A stretch of DNA of 64,000 nucleotides from Isoetes taiwanensis (GCA_021234155.1 JAJEKV010000102.1:1-64000), one strand, 5' to 3'. Counted from the first letter of the stretch, positions 49,256 through 59,190 are shown. Program-made: numbers and translations. The notes: generated by a model not told the origin, from the sequence alone.

Positions 49256-50165
49256 TCATCTATGAGGCTTATCTTTGCCGTGATTGGTGAAGAGCACTGC
49301 CAAACCTGTAGATCTGTTGGGCGACTTTGCGAGTCGCTGGAATTCTTCTTCCGTTGGTAGATTCGCCTCCTCTTGAGCAAATCGAGACTCCAGCCTCTCA
49401 TAGGCTTCTTTAAGTTTTATAGCATTGCCGGTATAAGAAGACACTTCAAACATCTCTTTGTCCAAATCCTCTTCAAAATCTAGGCCTAGGTTTACCCATT
49501 CGGCCAAGGTACTGATAAGCTCGTCTTCCCTAGCACACATTTGTAACAAAGACGGGTTCCTCAGTATATCACTTAGCAATAAGTATTCTTTGCCTTCCAC
49601 TAAAATTGGCATTATGTCAGACAACTTCTTTTCATCCTCATCCTCATCCTCATCCTCATCCTCATCCTCATCCTCATCCTCATCCTCATCCTCATCCTCA
49701 TCACCTTCAGAATCATCTTCCTCCTCTGGTTCACCCAAGGCCAGTGCGTCGATGCCAAAACTCCTATATTCTTGCTCTTCTTCTTATAGATCTATCTCCA
49801 TTTCTACGTCATAGTCAGCATCGTCACACATAACTGACCCCACTTGGCTTAAAGATTTCATTGTTTCCAGTGTATCTTCGGTTTGGCCGAGCAGAATGCA
49901 ATAACTAGCAAATGCAAACGGCAAAGAGAAATAAGTCACCTTCTTAAAGTACAAGGACGCAGCCAGGAGGAGCCCGTTGCACAGCATTCTTGAAAAACAT
50001 CTTCGCTGCTTGCAAATGGGAAGCCGCTTCCTCTAGAGCTGGTTTTGGAATCCACGAGCCAGGGACATCTGCAAAGGACGTGCGCTGAGACCAAGCGGTC
50101 CGGCTGAAAGCTAAAGCAACCTCGCGATAGCATCCAAGCTCGCTACTGTTTGCCATGATGTCCAA
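49256..50165 (-). pseudogene. acidic Asp-Glu-repeat protein, unidentified, broken
   Basis: Minus strand. A frame from 50165 (MDIMANSSELGCYREVALAF...) shifts near 49985, then continues from 49987 to a TAA near 49784 and, in the same frame, from there to 49256. Features are an Ala-rich helical part (EEAASHLQAAKMFFKNAV), a hydrophobic segment, an acidic stretch with the (DE)n run at about 49702-49632, and a charged helical C-terminal half (KLKEAYERLESRFAQEEANL). One shift and one stop break it, unless an unseen intron removes them. Long acidic runs are common in histone chaperones and other nuclear proteins. The neighbouring H3-like gene makes that idea attractive, but I see no chaperone domain and assign no function. 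Confidence 0.45.
49632..49702. repeat. (CCTCAT)n hexanucleotide microsatellite
   Basis: About twelve perfect copies of CCTCAT/ATGAGG. On the minus strand it encodes alternating Asp and Glu. Confidence 0.95.
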
Positions 50166-50389
50166 CTCCTTACAATAGAACGGATAAATCGCAGTCGGCG
50201 CAACTTCCTCGTTGTCATGCGGGGCAGATGCACCATTCCAGGAACTTCACATAACAATCCATGGCGAAGCAGACGACGAAAGCAAGAAGATGTTTAGGAG
50301 CGGTAAGGCGCTGTCACTTCTGAACTCAAGTAGCCGTTGTCGATTATGAAAGGGGACACAGCCGTTGTGGGGAGATTTGTCTGTACATT
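50166..50389. other. gap between the acidic trace and the hairpin
   Basis: No gene or motif recognised; could contain a promoter for the minus-strand acidic protein. Confidence 0.3.
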
Positions 50390-50417
50390 TTAGGGTTAGG
50401 GTTAGGGTTGGATCACA
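50390..50417 (+). repeat. short TTAGGG-type telomere-like run
   Basis: The stretch reads TTTTAGGG then GTTAGGG and GTTAGGG units in register, about four GGGTTA units, directly touching the left arm of the hairpin at 50410. It is too short to be a functional telomere and may be chance or a repaired break. Confidence 0.6.
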
Positions 50418-50478
50418 CGACGCGAAAACTACTATGTGCAAAAAAAAGGAACAATGCTTTTTGCGCGTCGTGTGATCC
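50410..50478. repeat. hairpin of the ATCACACGACG motif
   Basis: Arms GGATCACACGACGCG (50410-50424) and CGCGTCGTGTGATCC (50464-50478) are perfect inverted repeats with a 39-nt loop. The same 11-mer marks 47834, 48641 and, inverted, 52680. Confidence 0.9.
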
Positions 50479-50623
50479 TCACGTATAACATTAAAAAAAA
50501 AAAAAAATACAAAATGCGAACCTAGGCTTCTAAGAAAGAAATGGACTAAGAGATTAAGCTTATAAAGCCATATGAAAAATATACATATGAATATTATACA
50601 TATGAAAAAAACACAAAGGCACT

Positions 50624-51514
50624 TCACGGCCTTTTTTCTGGGGGGTCTTTCTTCTTGTTGTATTCAGCCACAAAATTTTGACCATAGTACTCGGGATCCC
50701 TTATGCGTAAGATCAGGCGCATGTCTTTGGGCATGACAGTCACCCGCTTGGCATGTATTGCTGCAAGCTGCGAGTCCTCGAACAGACCGACACCAACTGC
50801 TTCCGAAGCCATTTGAAGAGCATTTAAGGCAGTTGCTTGAATTCTGTAACTGGTATGATGTATTGCACCACACTCTTGCAGAATCTCTTTCACGAGCCTG
50901 GCAAATGGGAGACGCGGAATGACCATCTCAGTGCTCTTCTGATACTTCTTAATCTCGCGAAGCGCTTTTAATGGGCTTCGCCTTCTTTCTTCCTTAGGCC
51001 ACTACCCTCACCCACCCGGCATTTGCGGTTGTTGCTTTCGGCCGACTCTCCGCCGATCTCCTCACCCCCAAACATTTGTAGGCATTTGCTTTCGGTGACT
51101 CTTCCGTCCAAATCTCCTCACATTTCTGGTGCGCCTTCCCCTTCCGGCGTTGGGCCTCCTCCTTTGATTTGAAGGTCTGGCGCATCCACGATGGGAGGAG
51201 CGAGGGAAGAGCAAAGAAGAGGCGGCTGCCCAATAGTAATCCGGCGTCATATTACGCGCTCGCGGTCTCTCTGTTCCCATTTTCATCCTCCGATCTCGAA
51301 CAGGAGTGCACCTCCCTACTTACTCCCGATTTTGCTTCTCCCACCCGTGCGTCATGCGGATTTCTTTTCCGGATCTTCTGTTAGGCATGGTCGGAGGAGG
51401 AGAATCTCTATTAGAGACTTCAGATTCAGATGTGGATGAAGGAGGCGGACCAATGTAATCACCTGGCCTTACACCCCCTGGATGGATCCTTGCGGTTTGC
51501 TTAGTTCTTGCCAT
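50624..51514 (-). CDS. divergent histone H3 variant
   Basis: Chromatin protein that would replace H3 in nucleosomes. Exon 1 (51514-51324) starts MARTKQTAR, the exact H3 tail start, then diverges into a Pro/Ser-rich tail and ends at a strong GTAAGT donor. A frame open from 51001 to the stop at 50624 encodes the whole histone fold: [22 protein letters not shown], a long loop 1, and [20 protein letters not shown], then a C-terminal extension of about 25 residues that ordinary H3 lacks. Between KEI and GLFED there are 31 residues where canonical H3 has 27. Longer loop 1 and a diverged tail are features of centromeric H3 (CENH3), but the end of helix 2 (RVTVMPKD) is H3-like. The splice junction from exon 1 to the fold is unresolved: the donor is phase 2, the closest acceptor-like sites do not fit, and stops lie between. 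The linker (51001-51115) contains a basic, tandemly duplicated segment. Whether the gene is intact is therefore open. Confidence 0.7.
51001..51115 (-). repeat. 54-57 bp tandem duplication in the H3-like gene linker
   Basis: Two diverged copies, each starting GTGAGGAGAT on the minus strand and containing CGAAAGCAA, precede a third GTGAGG at the edge of the fold exon. In the fold's frame they encode basic stretches ([14 protein letters not shown] and [13 protein letters not shown]) closed by stops. Confidence 0.7.
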
Positions 51515-51725
51515 GGCTTCTCAGCGGATGGGCGCTTTATACTACGAACACTGACAAAAATAGACAACTGGCAAGAGATAAATAGTAAAAAATAGAAGTT
51601 AAAGTAAATATGATGGTAACCTTTTTAAATAATTGTACGGAACCCTAAAAAAATATCGGAGAAAATACGGAACCCTAAAAAAAACATCGGACAAAAACAC
51701 AAATAAAAAACTGAGATTCAAAGCA

Positions 51726-52390
51726 CTAGGCGATAGACAATTTCTTGTTGATCGCGAACTCACTAAACTTTACATTTCCCTCTTGCCTGTAACCAACCCT
51801 AATGCCATCAATGAAATAATGGAAGTCGTTAGCAATCTCCTCTGTCTCCATTAGCACTCTTAGCTCTGATAATGACCATTCGATTTCCATGGTGGCTGTA
51901 TAAATGACTTCCTCCCCTCGCCATACTCGAATATCCACCGTATCGGAGTGTCTGTTATGGTCCTCAAACGGCTCGCAAAAAGTTGTGCAGCCTCTCTTTT
52001 TCTGTTTCCTTCGTTCTAGTTGACAATTAACGTATAAATATTGTTTTGGAAGAAAGTATCTGAACTTAAAAGAGGACTTAACTACGCGGCACTCTGTTAG
52101 TTGACAGGATGATTCGTGGAATCGAACATCCCAGGTCGGAACAAAAATAAGCCATCCACAAAATCAGCAGGGGGAGAAAGCACGATATGTCTTGAGACTT
52201 TTGAACTTCTGCGCCATCCGGAATATGTTAGCAAATACCTCAAACGGTGTGAAGATTTTGAAACTCATCCTCACGCCTCCGTTTTGAGACATTCCCGCTT
52301 GCACCTCGTCGGCCGGGCATTTCTTCATTGCAATTACATTGTTCTCATTAGTCCGTGGGCTTACAAAGGGGGAATTCAACCGGCCTCAAG
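51726..52390 (-). pseudogene. unidentified protein, frame-shifted
   Basis: On the minus strand a good-looking protein can be followed through two frame changes: residues before FANIFRMAQK (about 52230), then SRHIVLSPPADFVDGLFLFR (about 52195-52135), then from about 52115 to the stop at 51726 one open frame of about 128 codons with CQLERRKQKKRGCTTF, DIRVWRGEEVIYTATMEIEW and DFHYFIDGIRVGYRQEG. An acceptor-like AACTAACAG near 52103 could explain the second change as an intron edge. No family is recognised. It lies upstream of, and on the same strand as, the H3-like gene. Frame 52602-52405 further upstream may be an earlier piece. Confidence 0.35.
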
Positions 52391-52690
52391 CTCGGGTTCG
52401 ACCTTTACGTTATAATCATGTCCAAAAACCGGATGCCTATACCCCGCAAGGTCTCGGCATCCATACCTTGGAAAAGGACAATTCCGATGTCTATGTGATA
52501 CACCGACAAGTACACTACTAATACTTTCGGTAGGAATGACATCCACGACGTCCGATAAACATAAACCCGCACAATAAATTTGTTTGTAAACACGCGTGTC
52601 AACGAAAAGAAATGAAAAGATAAAGGAGATCACCACGGCGAAACTATCTCACGCATTAAGTAGCTGACAGATAGCTTCGCGTCGTGTGAT

Positions 52691-53111
52691 ACGATTAAGG
52701 TGGTTACCATTTGCGGGCAATTTTGGGAAACTGTTTTTGGTGGAGATTAGCTCTTTGGCCATATCAGAAGGGGTATATGCATGTCGTATTGTTATACTTT
52801 CCACTTTCCGGCCGCTAGAATTCAACTTGAACTCTTTTATCCTACCTATCCAATGTGTCATCGCGTCGATTGCCTTTTGTCGCTAACTCTATGCTCGCCC
52901 CTCGTTGATGGCAACATACTTACCCACGAACCTATTGAGACAAAACCTCCCACTTCTTCACCTTGGGAGTTCTGTAAATGAGGCAAGAACACAGAAATTA
53001 TAGGAGACATGGATTGCAGATGAGGAGTGAAGGCGGAGAGGATGCACGTAGAGGCGCCGGAGTGACATTACAGAAGTTTGGCGCCAAAATTTGACAAGGG
53101 AGTTGGTGACG
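52691..53111. other. no supported gene
   Basis: Short overlapping frames on both strands (52649-52861 minus, 52686-52981 plus) carry no motif. No repeat of note. Confidence 0.4.
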
Positions 53112-53648
53112 CTAACAGTAGGCGGTCAAAGTCACCATTATTTTGGGTGGCGGTGACTCCCGAAAAATATGGGCCATTAAAATGGTTGCAACAAAAGCGC
53201 AGCCATCCCCTATGAAAATACGCCATGTGGATGCCAAGTAAGCCTGCTCATCCTTGTACCTGCCAACTAATACTGACTTTCGTAAAAAAGGCGCAAACCT
53301 GATTGGTCGTGGCGAATCTGACGTGGAAATCTTTAACCCAAGATATGAGCCATTTTGAGACCCCAAATCCGCCCTAATGACAGGCCAAATAGTGTGGGAG
53401 AGAGAGGGCATCCCTAGCTGGCCCCGATACTGCTCTCGAAAGGTTGGCCCGCTGGTTGCAGCCGGCCGGTGCATGTCTCATATAACATATACACCGTGTT
53501 CTGCAGTTCGGCAGGGACGTCTAGCTGCTGCAATCTTGCCCACAGCTTTTCCTAAGGCACAGTGTCAAAAACCTTGGCGAAGTCTATGAAGCAGCAATAC
53601 AGATCTTGCCGACGGTTCCTGCTGTCCTCAACTAGAGTTTGCATCGTG
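53112..53648 (-). pseudogene. LINE reverse transcriptase fragment (from motif A)
   Basis: Minus strand from about 53648: HIFTMQTLVEDSRNRRQ followed by DLYCCFIDFAKVFDTVP, the motif A block of non-LTR reverse transcriptases, then a stop in place of the next residue, and EKLWARLQQLDVPAEL. 53474-53340 continues with a piece degraded relative to the RT palm and ends with the CCAAATCCGCCCTAATGA segment also found at 36.5 kb. Stops and lost motif C show it is dead. It appears to be the downstream half of the LINE at 55.8-56.3 kb. Confidence 0.75.
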
Positions 53649-54169
53649 AAGATATGAAATACTAGGAAATTGCCCACCTTTGGTGGGCATTCCATATATT
53701 TGGACATGGAGTGTTTGTCTATGAGTGTTGTCCGTCCAGATAAGGCTTCTTTGTATTGATGTGTTACCTACTTGTGAATTTGACAATCGTATATCAAACT
53801 TGCTTTAAGAAACATTGTACCCAATGAATGAACAATATTAACACTCATAAGTTTTTAAGTATTGCAAAAACCTAGAACCACCTAAATAATTCATTGTACA
53901 TGCACTAAGAAATCATCATTGGTTTCTACTTTGAATAAATAGAATGATAAAGACATGGAAAAGCCTATGTATATTGATTGAATCTAAGAATAAAACCTCT
54001 TGAAGAACTCTTGGTCTTTATAATTTCTCCCATACAATATAATGCAATATATTGCTTCCTATAACAAAAATAGTCAAAGTGTATACCCTTGTTTGTTCCA
54101 TCCATATGTTGGCATCCTATAACAAAAATAGTCTTATTGTATGTAGAGAGATATCCCTTGCATAGCCAC
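53649..54169. other. no supported gene
   Basis: AT-rich. A short direct repeat, CCTATAACAAAAATAGTC, lies at about 54057 and 54116. This is the start of the DNA that separates the two LINE halves. Confidence 0.4.
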
Positions 54170-55490
54170 TAAAACTTTTGTCTATAGCATGGCAACATTG
54201 AATGTCATGCCCAAAACCTGCCAAGAGATTGTCTCAGAAAAAATTAAAATTAACGAAGAGATGATTGAGAAAAAAAAATATCTACGATTCATAATAATTA
54301 GTTCATAATGTGTGTACATAAAGATCTCTTGCAGAAGAGATCTTAAATCCTCGACATAATCGCCCTGAACATACTTGAAAACTGCCATTGAGAATTTAGT
54401 TTGACTTTCATCTACATCCTACAAAAGCTTGGCCCAGACCATGATGCCCTTCATATTCAACATACTGTCAAGTATGAGAAATACAAAAATGTTATTGGCA
54501 AACTGTACAGGTATGGTCAAGCAAACTGTACATGTTTTTATCAAACTCAGCAGCTTTAAATTGCTCTAGGCCCATTGCAAGTAATTCATATGGTCAAGCA
54601 CATATAAACGAGTTTCAGAAATAAGGCTATGAATGCAGAAGAAACTTTAGAACGTTCAGCTTGAAGCTTAAGACTTACAATAGGTATATAGTATGCCTGG
54701 CTACAACAGTAACTGTATGGAAAAAGGAAAAAAGCATTCACATGGAAAAAAAAAGGCATTCACATCTTGGCTACCAACTGAGCACGTAGCTACAATAACC
54801 AGAGGCAATTATAAATATAAACAAAGACTGAAAAAAGTAAAAATAGCTTGAGGTGGCTCACAGGGTATACCATCAACTTTAGAAACTTCATCACATCTGA
54901 TACCAATTCATAGCAGAGTTTTATCGAGATTTTAGCTTTGTAATAGATTACACCTCCAACATCAGCAAATGCCATGATGGCTCTATCTTGAATGCTATTC
55001 ACACACCAAAGAACCAATTTGTCATGGCATGAGCATCTGAAGCATATATGCATCTGTTTTGAAAGGGCTTTACAGTCGAAATCGTGCTATATGAATTTTA
55101 AATACAGAAATAAAACAAAGAACTAAAGAAGCTTTCAAAAATACCATAGCACACATAGATACCAAAATGCAAAGCACTTAAAATGGTAATAAGTAGCTTA
55201 TGGAGATGGCCCTCCATCAATAGACTTTGCCTTTAATCTGCTTCACAGTTCTCCATGAGCTGGATTAGCCTGCACTGAAGAAAACACAAATGAAGATGCC
55301 AGAGCAACAACCTGATGTCTCTGAGATAATAGGTGTGGGATTACCTAATTCTTTGCAACATTCCTCCACTTCATGCAATCGACTTTCTACTTCACTTTTA
55401 AATGGAATGGCACTGTTATCATGCTCCTCTTCACCATTCCATAGCCTGATTAAGCAATATTTGTTAAGGCCTGAGATTTTTTAGACTTAT
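54170..55490 (-). pseudogene. putative exons of an unidentified host-like gene, broken
   Basis: Minus strand, in order. 55457-55347: WNGEEEHDNSAIPFKSEVES then RLHEVEECCKEL, between an AATCAG acceptor and a GTAATC donor. About 55275-55225: RLIQLMENCEAD with a frame break before KAKSIDGG. 55034-54860: an open frame with LWCVNSIQDRAIMAFADVGG. About 54470-54290: MKGIMVWAKLL, a stop, then DVDESQTKFSMAVFKYVQGD and YVEDLRSLLQEI. Codon-like texture and splice-like edges suggest a fragment of a multi-exon gene carried here by insertion. I do not recognise the protein, and the order may be partly fortuitous. Confidence 0.35.
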
Positions 55491-55758
55491 AATCGGTGCT
55501 CCAAGCATTTGAAGATAGAATAATCTAGCTAGCCTGGGCCTATAGATTCTTGAGTTCACGTGCTCAAAAGAACAACTTTCTGGTAGGTGTAAACGAAATG
55601 AGGAAAGAAGCGCCTTAATCTGCAGGATGAATTGACGACCTAAAGCAGCGGAAAAGTGATAGCAGACATGGTCGCCACTACCCGCGCTATTGCCATGGAC
55701 TTTTGATCCTTGGCCCCGATCCCCTTCTCTTCAATGGAAGACAAAACCTAGAAAAATC

Positions 55759-56270
55759 TCACTGTCCGATCAATCCAACCATAGATCTAAGCCGTCCGTG
55801 CTTTGCAAACACTAAGCTGATCATGATGGTCCAGTAATTGGCCGGGCAATGCGGATCTCCTGCCTTGTCGATTGAGACTATCTTGCTAGTGGTCCATTGC
55901 GGGGAAAAGCCTTCCCGCAATGCCTTGTTGAACATGTCGGTTAGTTCAGGTGCCATGGATGGTCCTGCCCACTTGAGTAACTCTGCCTGCATGCCATCAA
56001 GGTCTGGTGCTTTTCCATTGGCTAGACGTTGCAGCCCCTGCGCTACCTCTGCCTCTGTGATTTCCAGTGCTGGGCTCTGTTGGGGGGAGGGGTAATGCCG
56101 CCCGTGCACCCTCACGGTTGTAGAGCTGCTGTAGGTATTGCCCCCACTGGTCTGGAGTGATGTTTCCTGTGGGAAACACTGGCCTCCTGAACAAAAACCA
56201 GAACAAAAAAACCAAAACAAAAAAACCATAATAAAAAATTTGCATATGTATCAGTGGCCAGAAGAAGCAT
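55759..56270 (-). pseudogene. LINE reverse transcriptase fragment (N-terminal part)
   Basis: Minus strand. ITEAEVAQGLQRLANGKAPD then LDGMQAELLKWAGP is the conserved 'GKAPGxDGIPAE' entry block of LINE reverse transcriptases. It is followed by FNKALREGFSP, IVSIDKAGDPHCPANYWTI and LVFAKHGR, where similarity stops at about 55800. The upper part (56230-56120) is a linker-like stretch. The expected next block (AGFRPGRST..H) is missing here, but a matching motif A region begins at 53648. Confidence 0.8.
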
Positions 56271-56326
56271 GATACCTGAAGCATTACCATTGCCAGAAGG
56301 TTTACCAAAGGTATATAATAAACTTA

Positions 56327-57383
56327 GGGCCATTTCCCACTCGCCATTAAGTTAAGTTAATTTAATCGGTTGGTTATCTTTTAACTTAACCGAAAAGAGA
56401 TTATGCTTTCCCATTAAGGTCGTTAAGTTAAGACTAACTTAACGGATTATGAAGATATACATTCCCACTAGACTTGTTAGGGATCACTTAGGTTAAATTC
56501 AAAAAATCAACTTAACCTAACATTTACGATGAGTTGATGTTTCACACTAGTAGTTAAGAGGCTTTGTTAGGTTAGAGATAACTAAGTCCATTTCCCACTT
56601 TAGTTAAGAGATGCCATTAAGTTAAAGATATCTAAAGTATTTCTTAGTTGTTGAAACCAACAATCCATGAAGAGATACAAGGTTTATTTTCGATCTCTTC
56701 TCTTTCTATATTTTCGATATTCTTTATCTGTCTCTATTTTCTCTCTCTCTGTATTTCTCTCTTTTTTAACCTTAATTTGGATGTCTCATTATTTTTAGTG
56801 GGTGTCACATTTTTCTTTGCATTGGAAAAACCGTAAGTACACGCTCCCTGAAAATAATCTAAGAAATGTTTCTACTATCAAAAAAAGAACTACAAATTCT
56901 AGTCATTAGATGTTCAAATATGCCCAAAATATGCTCTAAGGTGCGAAAACTACCCTAGATTCAATTCGATTCTAATGAATTGTCCCTTGAGCGGAGGAAA
57001 TCTAAAAAGCTTTTGATCCTCAAGCTACTCTAGCTGTTCAAAGAGATGAAATAAGCCATTTTCATATTAAAAAATAATAATAATAACCTAACTAGATTGT
57101 TACCCCTTTCTCACTTAACAGTTAGGTTAAGTTAGTTCTTAACCGAGTTAAGTGTACCTTTCCCGGGTCACTTAACTTCTAGTTTAAAATAAGGGGTCCA
57201 GTTAAAATTTTAACTTAACTTAACTTAACTATTATCAGTATGAAAGTGACCTGGTTAAGTTAACCATAGTTAAAATTTAACCAAGTCCTAACCTAACTGG
57301 TAGTAACTTAAGTGCTAGTGTGAAAGCAAGTTTCCGTTATTTACCCTATTTAACCTAACCTAACTGCCAGTGGGAATTGACCC
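56327..57383. mobile_element. PIF/Harbinger-type MITE (Tourist-like), 1,057 bp
   Basis: Terminal inverted repeats GGGCCATTTCCCACT (56327-56341) and AGTGGGAATTGACCC (57369-57383) match at 13 of 15 positions. Both sides carry TTA (56324-56326 and 57384-57386), the 3-bp target duplication expected for PIF/Harbinger elements. Subterminal regions on both sides repeat TTAACTTAACCTAAC-type words in both orientations, as is typical of transposase-binding sites. The middle (56650-57050) is AT-rich with no transposase, so the element is non-autonomous. Confidence 0.85.
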
Positions 57384-57386
57384 TTA

Positions 57387-58299
57387 GCCCCTCTTCTCAA
57401 GTTTCTTTGAAATGAGACACAAGCTCATCCACTCAATTGTTTTGATATATTTTAATCAGAACCCTGCATGGAATAAATGCAATGATATTCATTCATGAAT
57501 CTTAAGGCAGACAGACAAAAAGGTATCACAACATATCGCGAGAACTAAGTAATCATGAGATTCGCTGCCATAGAAGAGATCCTACTGACAAATGTTTCTC
57601 CAAATCTCCTCTACCAGTTGGATTTGCCATGGGAGTTGCTAGCTTCTGAATTAGCATGGCCAAATTCAACTTTTACTAGTCCGCATATGAAGCCCGAAGT
57701 TTGTAGCATGCATTGATCCATGCAGCAGGAAGGGGTTTTTTATATACGAAGAAAGGCCTGCCATTATAAATCCTAGCAGCAACACTTTCGTAAAAAATTT
57801 ACCAAAAAGACAAACGATTGCAGAACTAGAATTTGAAAACCAGAATCTTTGCTGCATGGAATGTAATGAGCTCAAAAGCAAAGCCCTAAATAGAATATGC
57901 AATGAGAAAAAAAAAATCATCATATGGTGATCACAGACAGACTGCATTGCCACGACTTGAAAGGAGGTCAAAAAACAAAATCTCTGGCCATAACACTCTC
58001 TGTGAATCCGATTCTGGAAAAACGATGAAGGGCGTGCTTGATTTTGTTTGCTTCGAATGAAAACTGATGAATGCACCTTGGAATGAACCGTATGGAAGCT
58101 AAGTGAAGTGTAGGCCTGGCCTGGGCACGAGAATCTAATACCCACTAAGCAAAGGTTTGCTAAGGTTTCATCCACTTCGTCCCAACGTCAGCCGGCTCCG
58201 CCAAAGCCAAGCGTGAGATGTTTTCTAGGGTGTCAGGTATTTTAGATCCTTTCAAATAAAAATATTTAAAAATTAGTATATGGGCTGAGCATAATAATG
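57387..58299. other. no supported gene
   Basis: The 169-codon minus frame 58175-57666 is Phe/Ser/His-rich without motif and is probably chance in T-rich DNA. It contains no repeat of note. Confidence 0.4.
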
Positions 58300-59190
58300 C
58301 TAGGGTAGTGGGGTAAGCTGGGTTCAGATTCAGAAGGTCCACTATTGAGCACTTGATCAGTATAGGTGCAATGATAGATTCTGTTTTTTGGAAAAAGATG
58401 CCCCTATATGCTGTCTTTGTTGACTTCTCCAAGGATTTCGATATGGTGACAGAAACAATCTATGGGAAAGAATGGAAAGTTGAAGCATTCATGTTGAATA
58501 TAGACAAGCAGTTGGAAAACTATATGAAAAGGTATTAGTTCAAATTGTCCTTTCACTTGTAATGATTTTGTGAAGAGCAATGTGGGAGTAAAACAGGAAT
58601 GTCCTCTGTCGCCTATATTATTTGGTCTTTTTATAGACCAACTTGAATGCTGGATGCGGGACCATGGTGGAGATGGAACGCCTATAAATTGGTATGTTTT
58701 TGTGCTACTTTTATATGTTAATGATGTAGTATTACTATCTAGGAGGATATAGGGGTTGCAAAGGCATTGGATACGCTTTCATTGACATGCAAGTGAATAT
58801 GGGTAAGACAAAGTGGTTGTGTTTGGGGCAAATAAGACTGATCATTTAGAGTTATATTATCAAGGCGAACTTGTAGAAACTAGCAATAGCTGCAAGTACC
58901 TTGGGATACTAGTGGATAAGAGTCCAAGTTGGAATCAAGCTGTGGACCAAAAAGTAAACAGTGGCCTCAAAGCACTACATGCAATGCAACGTAGATGCAA
59001 AGCAGAGATATGGAACTTTAGCTTGAAAAGAATATTTTTTATAACAGTAATCTAGTCTCTGCTTTTGTATGGATGTGAAGTATGGGGTCTGGGATTGACA
59101 TTAGAGACTTGGAAAACGGTTGAGAAAGTTCAAAAGAAATTCTTTCTGTCTGAACTTGGAACAAAAAAATGCAAATACCCTATGGTATGG
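58300..59190 (+). pseudogene. LINE reverse transcriptase remnant, second family
   Basis: Plus strand. AGFRFRRSTIEHLI (about 58317-58358), LYAVFVDFSKDFDMV (motif A, about 58405-58450), GVKQECPLSPILFGLFIDQL (motif B, 58576-58640), YVNDVVLLS (degraded YADD box, about 58713-58740), VVFGANKTD and CKYLGILVDKSPSW (58816-58930), and a final LLYGCEVWG (about 59060-59085). Stops at about 58536, 58750 and 59055 and the YADD to YVND change show it is dead. No poly(A) tail or target duplication was identified. The sequence differs clearly from the minus-strand LINEs at 36, 53 and 55.8 kb. Confidence 0.85.

Larger units (their letters stand above)
48641..52690. mobile_element. candidate 4.05 kb inverted-repeat-bounded unit carrying an H3-like gene
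   Basis: Left end ATCACACGACG at 48641-48651 and right end CGTCGTGTGAT at 52680-52690. The similarity weakly extends inward (AAGC after one or two mismatches). If the repeat is read from TCACACGACG, the flanks are TA on both sides. Inside, three minus-strand coding traces lie head to tail: 52390-51726, 51514-50624 and 50165-49256. A perfect 15-bp-arm hairpin of the same motif sits at 50410-50478, so the unit could equally be two overlapping shorter ones (48641-50476 and 50412-52690). No transposase is recognised. The element reading is an inference from the ends and needs a second copy. Confidence 0.35.

Noticed and set aside
49458-49833. Ser-rich and His-Pro-rich plus-strand ORFs over the CCTCAT repeat
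   Set aside because: They are produced by the hexanucleotide repeat; the minus frame with Asp-Glu has better flanking sequence.
52095-52130. GTTCGATTCC on the minus strand, like a tRNA T-loop
   Set aside because: No matching acceptor stem, D-arm or anticodon arm can be built upstream.
57666-58175. 169-codon minus-strand ORF
   Set aside because: T-rich composition and no motif or supporting splice or start context.
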